Made by a program: the position numbers and the translations under genes. A model generated the notes under the pieces. That model saw nothing but the letters and a program-made list of their open reading frames with translations. It ran no database searches and had not been told where the DNA came from. This document shows positions 12,312-26,479 of a stretch of 64,000 nt of DNA, in pieces (position 1 is the first letter of the stretch; each line of letters starts with the position of its first letter). Origin of the DNA: Tulasnella sp. 424 (Eukaryota > Basidiomycota > Agaricomycetes > Cantharellales > Tulasnellaceae); NCBI GenBank assembly GCA_019633425.1, contig WSUB01000017.1, forward strand, positions 124,001-188,000. Reading direction: 5' to 3'.

Positions 12312-12917
12312 CTAAAGGGTATCCGTAAAGTACTCCCGTGCACGAATGACTCGGGAAACCTTGTAAGGCTCTCCTTCAATCACCAGTGGTCCGATGCCCC
12401 GTGCGGCGGTTGCAGGCAAGGACCCCTTTAACCAGCGCACTATTTCTGCATCTTCACGCGCCCATCGAGACCACTTGATGCTGACTCCGGTCTTTAACTC
12501 AGCCATGTATTCCTCCAAAAGTCTCACCCGTTGAGCTGGCTGGTACGTGGCGCACTTCAAAGCGCGACAGTTTATCAGCGATGTCCCGTTGTGGTGTTGC
12601 CCGGAAGCGTTGGGATCAATGATATGGCGTCCAGAGTAGCAATACTCTCCGCCCCAGGGGTATTCTATTTTTGTTTCATTGGCTCCGCAGCGTAATTCCT
12701 TGGTTGTGATGACACGGATTGCGTCGCAGCACTGGGCAAATGCAACACTCTGGGTTGCTCCTGATGGAGCTGCCAGGTCCAAAATCTCGAAATCGCGCTC
12801 GAACACATGCTTGATTTTGCAGGGGAGCGACCTGAAAGCCTTGCCATCCATATCACGGTGACAAAGGAGACAGTGGAGGAGCTGACGAGCGGTGGTGGAA
12901 TCGGAATGGCAGGACAT
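12312..12917 (-). CDS. CxxCH-motif protein of unknown function, paralogue 2
   Basis: Single-exon gene, 201 aa, same strand as paralogue 1. It shares the whole motif series: HCLLCHRDMD, Cys33, His37, FEILDLAAPSG, FAQCCDAI, YCYSGRHIID, NGTSLINCRALKC, a basic stretch, RWAREDAEIVRW, and GEPYKVSRVIRAREYF at the very end. Overall identity to paralogue 1 is moderate, mainly at Cys, His, aromatic and RAR positions, so the duplication is not recent. Function unknown. A domain ending in a basic YK-x2-RV-x-RAR-x-YF helix and starting with CxxCH could be a nucleic-acid or protein-binding module; that is speculation. Confidence 0.75.
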   Translation of the reverse strand: MSCHSDSTTARQLLHCLLCHRDMDGKAFRSLPCKIKHVFERDFEILDLAAPSGATQSVAFAQCCDAIRVITTKELRCGANETKIEYPWGGEYCYSGRHIIDPNASGQHHNGTSLINCRALKCATYQPAQRVRLLEEYMAELKTGVSIKWSRWAREDAEIVRWLKGSLPATAARGIGPLVIEGEPYKVSRVIRAREYFTDTL

Positions 12918-12919
12918 CG

Positions 12920-14460
12920 GTGCTAGTTGAGCTATTGCGTGAATTGGTGAAGAGGAGAATAAGCTATATGAGTGGGTTCGTGAGGTTGTGATATCGGAAT
13001 CAGCGTTAGTCGTACGTCCCTCCTTATACTATCACTTGCGGGATTAGAGCTGGTGGCATCCAAGAGGTTTCACAAGGTCGTCGTCGTGAGTGTTGGTCGT
13101 CAGGATTGAACTGAACGCGGAGGTGCGCATGTACATATGTCGAGTACATACGCCTCCTCCCAGACCAGTCCACAACAAAGGGATCCAGGAGTCAACCCCT
13201 ACTCTTCAGAACAGCGAGAATGGGAGATACGGTGCGCAATTTTATCTCAATCCTGTGCTCTGTCAAGTGGCTCCTTGCAAGACAGTCGTTTCGGCAGTGC
13301 GGTCTCGATCAGAGTCTGCGGCCTTGGATCAGGACGAGGTTCCAGAAACGACACACGATTCCGGAACTAGAACCGCATGAACTTCGTTTGAACTAATGGC
13401 TAATTCAGAAGATATTTAAGAACCCATTCGAGAGCAAGTTAGCGGATGATTGTAGTCCGCCTTCAAAGGTTGACAGTCACATGCGAGCCGGGGAGGTAGG
13501 CCCAGCTTTCAATTCTTTCTCAGTCTCTAAAATCGGTTCCCAAGCTCGCACATGGCGGTCCCAGTCTTGAAAATACCGAGAACATATGATTTCGTACTCC
13601 GTTGTTTTATAAGTCAGCGTGCAGACGCGATTTCGGTGTCTGGCTTCGACGAAGACTTGTGAAAAGGAGGAAATCCGGTTGCCAAGACCGAAGCCCAAGC
13701 CCAGAAGGGAGGCAGGCAAGATCCGATTGGAGTCTATCTTTTATCGTCTAATGATCAAGATTTACCCCAACTTTTGATGCTCGTGTTCGCTATGCGGGCC
13801 CGACGCCAAGAGCGGGCAGGTAAAGCAGCTGACGACGTGTGAACCGAAATCTTACGTGATGCACGTCGAATAGCGTACGACTTGAGCTAGTCCATCCGCT
13901 CCACAGTTGCGGGTGTCGTGCGACCGTCGCTATAGCGTTGCGCAGCCTTGAACTCAGGATTGATGAGGGCGGGTGACGAGGAAGAGGGATTTTGACTTCC
14001 CCGGCAGCTTGAGAAAGTCTCGCGGAATAGTCGCAGCTTCGGGCTCGTGGCCCTCCCGATAAGATAAGATACGATGAAGGCCCGTTCCATCGATGTAGAC
14101 TCCACTTGGAGTCCATCCTGTCAATCATCACGTTACTTAGGTCTACTACGGGGATATGAAACAGATGACATGGGGGGGATTTCAAACTAGACCGGACCGC
14201 TTCACTACCTCTAACCATAAAAAAGGAAACCGTAATAAGTTAACGAGGGCCAAACTCGAGGACGAGATCAACGGCCGTAACAGCATGTGTTCTAAGAGTT
14301 TCTCAAGCGAGACTGGAAGAGAATAAAATAACTGAATACATGAGCTCAAGACTCGATGCGGGAAAACAGAGGACGCCCCAATTCAATCAACACTCACGTT
14401 TTTCGTTGATCCAAGGCCGACCAGAGTTCTGGGCGCCAGAGGCTTGGTAGCAAATGATGC
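12920..14460. other. Stretch with one weak candidate gene
   Basis: About 1.5 kb without a firm gene. The best candidate is a minus-strand frame at 13477-13719 whose product contains CTLTYKTTEYEIICSRYF and DRHVRAWEPILETEKEL, which reads like a genuine protein tail. Another minus-strand frame (13887-14105) could be an upstream exon, but I cannot join them with convincing splice sites. I give the candidate about a 25 percent chance. Confidence 0.3.
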
Positions 14461-14463
14461 TCC

Positions 14464-16002
14464 TCACCACGGCCAACTAGCATACAGACCATCAGGCGTC
14501 GTCCGCGTCCACACCCCCGTTCCCGGATTTCTCTCCCAAATCCAACCTCTACTAAGTTGGACTTGAGCTAGACACCCCGAGTCTTCTGAGATAGACGTTA
14601 CTAGTTGCCGCTCCCATTTCTCTGCACGGTGGTACGGAAGGCGAACGCGGCATTCCAGCAAGAGTGAGAGGGTTTCCAGCTCTGGGAGGAACCGAAGGAC
14701 GTCGACGACGTCTGCGGAGAACAAAGGGTTACGTATCGCCGTGCACTGAAACGGGCGAAAATGGTTCAGCTTTTCGGAAGCGACATCAAGCAAATGAAAA
14801 GACGAACGTACCCCTGCCTCATCTCCCTCAGTAATCAGATCGGCTTCAAACCGCAATGCGCGAAGTTGTGGACATTCAGCAGCCACCAGCGCTAGTAGTC
14901 GTGGATCCCACTCAACACCCGATAGGCTGAGGCACAGCAGAGGAACCGTGCCAACCCTCAGAGCGTTGATGAAAACGTGGTCGTCGTCGGGGCTGAGTGT
15001 AAGGTTCAGTCTTTCGACAGGGGCACCACGAAGGATACAAGATGCCACTCGAGGGCTCCCTGTGAAGCTTGTGAGCTTGTTGAGAGTAGGTAGATGTATG
15101 AAGTGAATGTCGTCGGGCATGTCGGCATCGACCTGGAGATCCTGAAGGTTGGGACAGTCGGAGAGGAACGGGAGGACGGTATGCGGGCTGAACGCGAGAT
15201 CGAGCTCCGGGTGAGAGAAGAGGTGAACCGAGGTGATCGATGTGGAGGTCTTTTCTGAAGGGTTGAGGCGATTCCAAACATACTTGAGCATGGGCCAAGC
15301 TATCACGTACGCGGTCTCCACGGTAACGGATTGGATGGTCGGGATATGGAGCAGGGCAAACACGGCGGATGGATCGAGGAAAGAGTAACTCCCTCCATGG
15401 ATGATCTCCAGCTTGCTGAGATTCTGACATTTGATCAACGTCCCATCGGAATTCCAAGACCAACTACCCACGCTCCCCACACACGACGGAAGAGTACCTC
15501 CGTAGATCCATAGGTGGCGTAGAGTTTTTGACTTGAGCACGTGTTGTAAGAGGTCTTCGGATATTCGGCTATGCCAGGCTTCGACACTGCGAAGACGATT
15601 GAGCTTGAGGACCACCCTCTCCATGACCGCAAAGCGTTGCACCACATCCTCCGGGACTACAATCTCAGTCTCCTCCTCCTCTGGATCCGGCGGAAGGAAT
15701 GGTTGCTTTCCGTCATCCCATCCTCGTATAACCAGTTCTTGAACGGCTTTTCGTTTCCTCTCGTCCCCCTCCAATGTTTCGAGCAGTTGGTCCCGATGAT
15801 CGGAATCGGCATCGAGCACCACTCTTTCGTATAGCTTCGGTAGAGCAAGGTCCCGAAATAATCGGCAGGTAAGTCGAATCGGTCCTAGCGCTTCCTTGAC
15901 CCGTTTCGGCCTATCTCCTAAGGCGGAATCATATAGAGAGTCGATGATGGTCAACCAGAGTTCAGGAGGGACAGTAGCAGTGAGCGGCCGCGGGATGATC
16001 AT
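14464..16002 (-). CDS. F-box protein with LRR-like C-terminal region
   Basis: Intact single-exon gene, 512 aa. The N-terminus has TVPPELWLTIIDSLYDS, then IRLTCRLFRDLALPKLYERVVL, the usual form of the basidiomycete F-box-like domain (residues about 9-60). An acidic loop (PPDPEEEETEIVVPED) follows. The remainder is a series of Leu-rich segments with the spacing LxxLxLxxC/N, such as LRHLWIYGG, LSKLEIIHGG and LETLSLLLECRV, typical of LRR-like substrate-binding regions. Family role: adaptor of an SCF ubiquitin ligase; substrate unknown. It differs in sequence from the F-box array at 27-44 kb and lacks the short 5' exon and acidic tail of that family. Confidence 0.85.
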   Translation of the reverse strand: MIIPRPLTATVPPELWLTIIDSLYDSALGDRPKRVKEALGPIRLTCRLFRDLALPKLYERVVLDADSDHRDQLLETLEGDERKRKAVQELVIRGWDDGKQPFLPPDPEEEETEIVVPEDVVQRFAVMERVVLKLNRLRSVEAWHSRISEDLLQHVLKSKTLRHLWIYGGTLPSCVGSVGSWSWNSDGTLIKCQNLSKLEIIHGGSYSFLDPSAVFALLHIPTIQSVTVETAYVIAWPMLKYVWNRLNPSEKTSTSITSVHLFSHPELDLAFSPHTVLPFLSDCPNLQDLQVDADMPDDIHFIHLPTLNKLTSFTGSPRVASCILRGAPVERLNLTLSPDDDHVFINALRVGTVPLLCLSLSGVEWDPRLLALVAAECPQLRALRFEADLITEGDEAGVRSSFHLLDVASEKLNHFRPFQCTAIRNPLFSADVVDVLRFLPELETLSLLLECRVRLPYHRAEKWERQLVTSISEDSGCLAQVQLSRGWIWERNPGTGVWTRTTPDGLYASWPW

Positions 16003-16009
16003 GCTAATC

Positions 16010-19000
16010 GCAGAAGTGGGGCGTTGGGGAGGGAGGAGGAGCTCGTCGGCCGTGGGCGTGGACTCGAGAAGGATTCATGAGGTTTGAAGTCGGGGTGGCA
16101 ATCGCTGTTGGACTCTATTTGCTCAGGCCGATGGCGTAATTTAGACTGGTTCGACCCTTTAGGGGAAGAGAACTAGTCACCCACAATGTGGTTCCTGTTA
16201 TCTTATCGATATCGCTTCGGGCAAAAGCGAGTCGCCCACTACAAATGCACATCCTGTGACTGGTCAGCGGAGTTTAAGGTTGAGGCAGCTCTGACCCACC
16301 TCACCTCCTCGAACCTAAACTACCCGGCATCGACCACTTTTGCCAAGGCTCGCTAACTACCTTCCTGCGCGATTCGGAATGCCCCGCCACTGATTGGTCC
16401 ATGATTGTGCGCGACGCCCTGAGTGAAGCGTGGATTCTTAAGGTAGGACCATCCCAAAGTCAGGGAAGGGCCCACTGCCCTTCGGGAAAGGTGTCAAGAA
16501 ATACGAAGTGGCCTCAAGGGGATTTCGAGAGAACACACGCCAAATGCATGGTCATCCGGGTTGTGGCGGTAGTGATTTTTCCCCCAAACACCGGATGCAT
16601 GGCCTATTGGATGTGGAAGCGGGTTTCCAGATCAACCCCAGGAAACGGATTCGACGATCGGAGAAAACGTGCCAGGCTCATGATATCGGAGTTCGGAAGA
16701 GGCAACCTAGTGCGGTAAAAGTCTTCAACCGTCACACAGAGCATACCCTATTCCACTTTTGCGAGCCGGATGTTGGTTTTCACAGCGTACTTGAAGATGC
16801 TTAGATCTCCTCGGGCTTGCTTCTAGTTTCTATCTGCTGCCTTGACACAAGATCATTCACGAGAAACAGCTGCTTGACGCATACGGGTACAGGGCCGCAG
16901 CGACGGTACCGAGTCCTTGGGCCTAGGCGAGAGATCAGCGGCCATATCAACGTCCGCGATGGGTGTCAGTCCCAGTACTGTCTACTTGGGACTAAACGGC
17001 GGAAAAGGCGTCCATTTTGGAAACGACCACCGGAGGTTCGAACCTGGCCAGCGACAAAATGGCCCCTCCGGACATGTTATAGGGACCCTCCACATACGAA
17101 GACACCGGGGTTGTCACTTTTATGAGCTTGCACTGGGTTCAGGCGTCCGTCCGTACACGTACATGTTGGGCAATTCTTGTCCGTTGTCCGTTGTCGGCGG
17201 AGAACACAGTGTTAGGTTGCCAAGCCTTCGACTTTGGAAGTTGCCTTTCATCCAAATACTACAACGGATACCAGGATTAGGTTGAAGAGCGGGTAAAAGG
17301 GGTCTGTAATACACTTCGTCGAAGATAGATGGTCCTCAAGGAGCCTGCTTGGGGCTCGCCAGCTTGACTCGTCCTTGAGTTCGACCCGCTTTTTGGAGGA
17401 CGAAGATCATTTCGCCAAGACATCAGGCAAGGGATATATTGATATCATGGAATACTGCTATTATCAAAAACAATTGAGCGAGGTTTGCCAAGTAGAACTC
17501 GCCTTGCTTCCCACCGCACCTCTGCGGATGGTCATCGGGATCTTGTTTTTGGATGCTATTCTCCCAGCTCTTGACCCTATCTTTATCAGCGAATGGTGTA
17601 ACACTAAGCTTGTTCTAGGACATGTTGGACATCTGGGAGCACGAGCGGGTCGATACGGAGATTGTTAGTAGGACGCTCACCCGGGCCGGTTCCCCTGGTT
17701 GAAGAGCGGACCAACATTGAGATAGACCACGTTACGTTTCTGGGGAAAGGAATGAAGAGCTTTGGTCTATTAGGCGAAGCGGATTGGGACTGAAAAGGGA
17801 TTCCGAGGTTGACTTGGGCTATTTCGGAATGCTCCCAAAGATCAGTCGATCGGGTGTCAGGCCACGCGTCTTTATTGTGACGGTCACGTCACGCTCGCCC
17901 CCCTCTCCTACGACGTCAAGATTGACTTCACTGCATGCCGAGCAGATACGGGCTCAGAAAAATCCTCGAAGCTGGACGCTTTCTACTCACTCTACAAGAT
18001 CGTTGCCAGGAATGTATCCAACCTCCTCCCCTAAAATTCGAAACCCCGACCAGATGTGCACACCATAATTGACAGTCTTGGCTTTCTAAGTACCACCAGC
18101 CCAGAGAACCAATGGCGTATCGACGTAAGAGCTAAGCCCTCCGCATAGTCATCAGCCGATGCGTCCTTTCTCGCCACTTGCCTTCCATGTACCGCGGCCT
18201 ACAGTCTGGCTTCTCGGAGATCGTAGCAAAGCTCGCTGCAGCCAACTTCTAGATGCTCATGAACCGTCCGAGCTTCCCCGCTCAACTCCTTGTATCCCAG
18301 TTCGCGAGCCTAGGTCAAGTTCGCGCTATGTGAAGCCCCCAAAAAGCCACAAAGGAAAAATCCAGTGAATGAGTACCGATGTACAAACGAAAGTTTGGGT
18401 TGCTTATAAAAATGAGAGCCTGGACATTCGAAAATACGCGATAAAAAAAGCCAGATATCTTTGTCAACGCAATCAGCCGGGTTCCCCAATACAGTAGGTT
18501 TGAACCTTAACTTGGATAAAGACGATCGGTTCAGCAATACTTAGGACTACTGCGCTTTACCAAAATACCAGACGTGAAGAAAAAATCGCAGAATAAGGAG
18601 TCCCCCGCGATCAGAATATCGTAGCCAGCACGTCGAGACCTCAGCCACAAGGCGAGATATCTATATCGTTGAGACCCCCCTTGGGGTTGATAACATGACA
18701 ATGGGGGATTTGCGGTCGTCATGATCTTAGACATTTTAACTTAGGCTGTAATTCACCTGCTTATCCTCGATGAGACCGTTGGGAGAGGACGATTTCATCT
18801 GGTCGAGCAACGCTACGTGCAATCCTTGAATGGAGTATCCAGAACGGTAGTGAGAACGCTGACTCATGGGGGGCGATCATGTGGGTAAGCACATTCACGA
18901 CTGAAGGATTATCATGAAGGTCACACTCAAAACACCCACTTATAGCGAAGGTGGATAGTCAGGTGGTGGAAGGGGGATTAGGTAAGGACACATAAGCCAC

Positions 19001-19560
19001 CTGGAAGTTACAGGACGTCAAGGATGATAGGTTGAAGTGTGCTCTAAGAAACCGTCCCAGTTTCTCTTCGGCGTACTTCGAGTTCTTCCCAGCTCATGAG
19101 TTGGGTACCAGTTCATTCTGCTTCGGGCCCAGTACTACCCCTCGTGTGCTCACTGAACAATGGTGGGCGAACCATTCTAGAACAGGTTGGCAGACGGGGT
19201 TTCTCCTTCTCTTGTCTTCCTTTAATAGCAGAAAGAACCCATCTCGACCGAAGTTGATTACGGTCCGGCTGCAGAGGTTCGGGAGAGCGGACTCATTGAT
19301 ACGAGCCGGCCACATGAAAGAGCCGGTGTATTTAGGTAAAATGGCACAGTGTCACTGAGGGGTTAATGATCAGGACCCAAATATCCATGGGTAGTTGGTC
19401 GGTGTGGTCGTCGGCACTGCTGGTGAGCGTTGGTGGCAATTCGGAATCCCAGTTCTGAGACCGTGTTTATTTGGTCCGAGCCGCGCCCAGTCACGCCCCA
19501 GCCTTGCACCTTCCGCACTCAGGTTCTCATCTTAGCCTTCCCACCGACCTTCCCACCAAC
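16010..19560. other. 3.5-kb gene-poor stretch
   Basis: No supported gene. Frames are short and broken. Around 17500-18150 (plus strand) phrases such as LPTAPLRMVIGILFLDAILPAL, then in shifted frames KLDAFYSLYKIVARNVSNLL and IDSLGFLSTTSPENQWRIDV, look like the remains of a coding sequence, but I cannot name it. No terminal repeats, target-site duplications or transposase motifs were seen. The right end presumably holds the NAA50 promoter. Confidence 0.4.
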
Positions 19561-19569
19561 ATATCCAAG

Positions 19570-20452
19570 ATGTCCGCTACAGCTACTGAGACAATCGCGA
19601 CGACACCCTCATCAACATTACCGTTACCCAAAGCTCGCCCTCCAAAGATCGACTTTTCCTCCGTAAACCCAAACAACATTGGAACATTACGAAAGCTTAA
19701 CCAAGTCCTCTTCCCTATAAGGTATTCGGAAAAGTTCTATAAGGACGTGTTATTACCAGAGCACGAGGAGTTCTGCAAGCTAAGTGAGCCTTTTTCGTGA
19801 AAATTCCAGTTATGACTAAAGTCGAGACACTGGTCGAGCTAATTTGGCCTTGCGCTCCACCGCGTTTTTGCCCACGGGCGTTTTTGAACAGTATATTACA
19901 ATGACATCCCAGTCGGAGATATATGCTGCAGGATTGAGACCGATCCTAACGACGAGACAAAGTCGAGACTGTACATAATGACCATGGGGGTCCTAGCGGT
20001 GAGCGCGTGACCATCCTTCCCTCTCCTACGACGCGGCACGCTTCGCAAAGGGCCAGAGCCGGACTGGAGCATCGCACAGCGTGGCTCACGGTCTTAAGGA
20101 CCTCGAAGAAGCTCACGGGATTGCCGCGAGCCTACCCCCCCTAAGAAACAAGGCCTAGCACCTGACACCTTCCAACCCCATGCAGCCATACCGCTCCCGT
20201 AAAGTTGGCTCCAAAGGTCTGCAGCACGTTATCGACAACGCGATTGCGCTCTCCAAAAAGAAAGACGCTGGCAAGTCACTCGAAACCATTTACCTACACG
20301 TCCAGACATCCAACGACGACGGTCGCCGATTCTACGAAAAGCACGGTTTCCGGGAGGTTGGTCGTGTGGACGGGTATTACAAGAAACTGGAGCCCCATGA
20401 TGCATGGGTATTGGAGAAGTCGCTTACGGAGAGTGCTGAGGAGAGGCCATGA
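19570..20452 (+). CDS. NAA50: N-alpha-acetyltransferase 50 (San-type GNAT)
   Basis: Three exons: 19570-19783, 19892-19998, 20186-20452, encoding 195 aa. After a Ser/Thr/Pro-rich N-terminal extension of about 30 residues, the core begins VNPNNIGTLRKLNQVLFPIRYSEKFYKDVL (19 of these residues suffice for recognition), followed by YYNDIPVGDICCRIE, LYIMTMGVLAPYR, IYLHVQTSNDDGRRFYEKHGF and YYKKLEPHDAWVL. These match human/fly NAA50 closely, including the catalytic Tyr in LYIMT and His in YLHV. Role: acetylates N-terminal Met of Met-Leu and similar proteins at the ribosome and supports sister-chromatid cohesion. Odd point: the acetyl-CoA loop reads PYRSRKVGSKG, so the first Gly of the usual R/QxxGxG motif is Lys. 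The extension is longer than in animals. Confidence 0.93.
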
Positions 20453-20665
20453 TTGCGAGGCGTGTCACTGTCTGGGCGTGCCTCGGGCACTTGGAGCTTT
20501 TTGACGATTGATCCATGTAACCCCGTTGTCTTGTTGTACGATATAGCAGTTGGTGGACCACCCGCCTACCTTGTCAGCGAAGGCTCAGAATTGGGGAGGA
20601 AAAAATGACTATTCGATACCCTAATAACGTGGCTTCAACAAAGCTATTGCACATGGTGAACTATC

Positions 20666-22897
20666 CTATACGAGCATTCCGGCTATACCTGCTGCCTGCA
20701 TGGTCGACAACTTCAAGGGGGAGGAACGTAATTACCACCACAATTCGCGGGACTTTGGATCCAATGGAGAGTTACTCACGAAGCCACAAATCACAGCTGA
20801 AGGGGCAAGCCTGATAATCTGCTTGGCCTTGCTGGGAGCCAACGCGCTCAATACGCCGATCGTGATACCAACGGAGCCGAGGTTGGCGAAACCGCAAAGC
20901 GCGTAGGAAGCGATAGTGTAGGCTCGGGGTGACAGTGGGGCAGTCGCCTGGTCTCCGCTGAGTGCTAAGTAGGCAACGAACTCGTTGGCGATAAGCTTGG
21001 TGGCCATGAGACGCGAAACTGGAAGGATCTCATCACGAGGAACACCCATGAAAAAGGTCCTTTATAAGTAAGAGAGAAAGGTCAGTAAGAAAAACTACTG
21101 TCCCTAACCTCACGTGTTGGTACTCACACTGGGTAGAGGATGTATCCGAAAATCAACGTAAGGGTAAGCTCGTGAATCCCAAAGCCCTTGCCGATCCAAA
21201 TGAGGAGACCATCAATGGCGCTGACCAAGCCAATAATAGTCAAGACTGCTGCCAAGATTTGACCCGCAACGATGACACCAAAAACAGCTCCCCTCGAAAA
21301 AGCGTGGAGAGCGTTTGCAGGAGGGTTCTTTTCCTCACGAGCGACGACGACATTGCCGCGTGTCACAGGCTCGTCAGTCTCAGGGAAGCGGAGCTTGGAG
21401 ATGGCGATGGAAGCGGGGATCGACATGACTGAAGCCGTGACCAAGTTCTGCGGTGGGACGCCAAGGGCAATATATGCTGACAAGACTGAACCAGAGATCG
21501 TTGAGAACCCTTGACAAAGCGAATGGGAAATTCAGTTATTGTAGGGATCATCCTGGGTGGAGGCTTTCTCACCAGAAGTCATCGTCAAGTGGATCTCGGA
21601 GTCGGTCATGAGGTCAACGTATGGCCGAACGAGACACGCGCTCTCGCCTAGACCTATCCAGGGAGAGGCGGCCGCAACGACAGCTTCTGCACCTGAGACG
21701 TTCATAGTCTTGAAGAAGAACCAGGCGAACTTTTTAACGAGCCATTGCATGACACCCAACTTCACGACGGAACGAAAAAAGACGGGCCAATATTAACGGT
21801 TAGCGATATGCACTAATGATCCAGTGGTACAGCTTTGTTCACTTACATAATACATCATTTGCACAAAGGCAATGAAGAAGATGATGGCTGCCAAAGTATT
21901 GACGAAGAAGTAGTGCTTCGAGACGATTTCGTCACTGAAGAAAAATGCTGATCCTTTATAGGCTTGAGTAAGGAAGTCACTGGCTAAATAGGCGAGCCAA
22001 CTGAAGATGCTGAAACCGGCGCTGGTCTTCAAGACGAAGATGGCAATGATTTGCTGGAACATCAAGCCGACAATTACTGTGGGCCTTTGGATCCGAGGGT
22101 CAGTGGCGATTCAGAGGAAAGGAACACTCTACCGCGATGGACCTACCATGGTACAGCTTTTCTGTCGTAAGAAGTGAGATAGAATCCAAGTTGGAAAATA
22201 AAGAGGCCAATGATGGAGATGGTTCTGTCGACGTATGTACTTCCCTTCCAATATTAATCAGAGTGACAGGATCAGTCTCCGACAGTCAAGGCAGCAAACA
22301 GCCGACAACATACATCTCGGAGGGGGAAACCATATCCTGAGCCGAAAACTAGCCCCAGCAGCGCGAGGACTCCGATAGCGAGTCGAACATTGTGGCTCAG
22401 TGCGAACCATGGTTTCTCAACGAGGGGGACCCAGATCGCGGCAACGGGACGAGTGATGACTTTGTTGGGAATGAAGCGGAACGCGATGACCAGAATAAAG
22501 AACCACGCCCAGAATGTCTGAACGATCCTTGAAAGAGAATGAACACCATGGATCAACATATGGTGTTTGATACCTTCATGCAGTGAACTCACCATCGGTG
22601 ACGGGTAGCAGGGAGGATAGTCGCGGAGATCCACCAGCCAAGGATCAAAAGAACGAGGCCGACAAGGATGAATGGTCTGAGTCGCGGATACAGCGGACCG
22701 CGGGGCTGGGGCTCCTCTGGACTTTCCCGGACATGCTTCGTTTTGAAGAACCCTTCCTGCTTCTCGACGGAGTGTATGGAGAGCGTGTCTGGCTTTGCAT
22801 CTTCGCTCTTCTTTTCGGTGGTGTATTCATCAGATCGACGGGCGATGTCGGGTGTGGAGAGGGTGTTGGGTTGGTGGCCCTTCTCGATGTCTGCCAT
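20666..22897 (-). CDS. Concentrative nucleoside transporter (CNT), copy A
   Basis: Eight exons on the minus strand: 22593-22897, 22314-22527, 22147-22244, 21847-22084, 21573-21759, 21128-21509, 20780-21059, 20666-20710, encoding 582 aa. All introns are GT-AG. A hydrophilic N-terminus of about 75 residues with a Glu/Lys/Ser-rich stretch leads into the membrane domain. The CNT signature (G/A)xKx3NEFVA(Y/F/M) is present as [12 protein letters not shown]. Other family blocks are [49 protein letters not shown] and the C-terminal [11 protein letters not shown] on a 15-codon last exon. Role: H+- or Na+-coupled uptake of nucleosides at the plasma membrane. The short last exon lies outside any long reading frame and was recognised by homology between the copies. 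Confidence 0.94.
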
Positions 22898-23170
22898 AGT
22901 AGCACGATGACTGAGGTCGAGGATGAGGAAGAAGGGCGGATAAGGTAATCGAACAGGGGTGAGAGGGATAAGGCTGGGGAAAAGTCATGTCGGGCTATCG
23001 GGGCTGGAGATTTATGCGATTTTGGCAGTGGGCACTTGGGAACACCCAAACCGTTTTTGGAGTGCGCTATCTCCAGCTAGCCTCCGGCCAAGCGCGTGCC
23101 AGAGATTCGGAGTGCAGATGGAATCAGATGGGATCCGTTTGTGCGGTGAAAGGAGAGCAGTCTATGTGGG
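22898..23170 (-). promoter_or_regulatory. Conserved upstream region of CNT copy A
   Basis: This stretch is alignable with 25811-26140 upstream of copy B, although large parts between have diverged, so retained blocks may be functional. One such block, GCGCTATCTCC here and GCGTTATCTCC in copy B, reads on the coding strand as AGATAG or AGATAA, a fit to the fungal GATA-factor site HGATAR (23068-23073). Nitrogen regulation of nucleoside uptake by GATA factors is plausible in fungi but is inference here. Confidence 0.4.
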
Positions 23171-23591
23171 CGCATCTTGCTGAGGCATCGATGTCGGGCT
23201 CGTGGTGGGACCGGAGTTTGGCAGAGCGATCGTGTGTTCGTGTTTGTGTTTCGATCTCTCGCCCCGTTCGAGTTCAGCCGCCTCCATTACTTGCACAAGA
23301 CCCGTCGACGTATCGAATAATATTCGTTAAAGAAAATTTGTGCTCAGATTTCCCGATGTCTTGAATATTGTCAAGGTTAAACTGGCCATCCGGTGCAGTC
23401 GGTGCCCCACGGCCGTCACGTCACCATTTCAGGCTAACTTGGGGCCCTCCCGGCTCCGTCGATAACATCTCACAGGGTCATCTTCATCTCTAGGCCAAGG
23501 TAGCTCACGTCCGAGAAGAAAAATGTCGTAAATGTGATACCCTAATAACTTAGATCCAACGAATTTGTCTAGTCATACACGATGAACTATC

Positions 23592-25810
<2,219 letters not shown>

Positions 25811-26140
25811 ATCAGCACGATGACCGGGACGTAGGTTGAAGACGAGGAGAAAGGGTGGGGGAGGCGAGCGAACCGGGACGAGGGGCTTGGGGCTGAAGGA
25901 AAGTCATGTTGGGCTGTCGAAACTGGAGATTTATGTGAGGTTGGCGTTTCGAACTCCTGCAACGGGCGTTCCCCGATTTTGCATGGCACACGACACGATT
26001 GGTGTTTTTTTTTTGGAGAGCGTTATCTCCAAGTGGCCCCCTAGCCAAGCGCGTTCCAAAGATACGGAGTGCAGATGGAAGCATGGGGATCCGTTTGTGT
26101 GGTGGGAGGAGAGGGATCCATGTGGGTGCTTGGGGAGGTG
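25811..26140 (-). promoter_or_regulatory. Conserved upstream region of CNT copy B
   Basis: Counterpart of 22898-23170. It contains the retained TTATCT (26023-26028; AGATAA on the coding strand), an insertion relative to copy A near 25950-26015 that includes a poly-T run, and the shared TACGGAGTGCAGATGGA block. Confidence 0.4.
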
Positions 26141-26479
26141 GCGCGGTCGCGGTCATGGAGACACCGGTGTTTGGCGGAGTCGCCCCGTGCGTCCATGTTG
26201 ACAGGTTCGGGGCTTCTCTCGCCTCCCAAGCGCTAGCATCTGTTCATCCGCACGCGCGGTGTGAACTGGTGTGAACCTTCGTTATGCTTCTTTCTCAAGA
26301 CCCGTATCTCAAAATATCTCAGGTTGGTGAGAAAATCTTGCCTACAGTTTCAGAGTTTCGTCATGGGGCGACTGGCCATCTGCAACGTCTCCACCTGCCA
26401 ATTTACCCATTCAAGTCGATATGAAGCCCTCCGGCTCCCTTGATAACATCTCACAAGAGCATGTACTCCTCAAAACCAA

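Noticed and set aside
17030..17050. Second GGTTCGAACC T-loop-like site
   Set aside because: The sequence is palindromic, but no T-stem or other tRNA arms pair.
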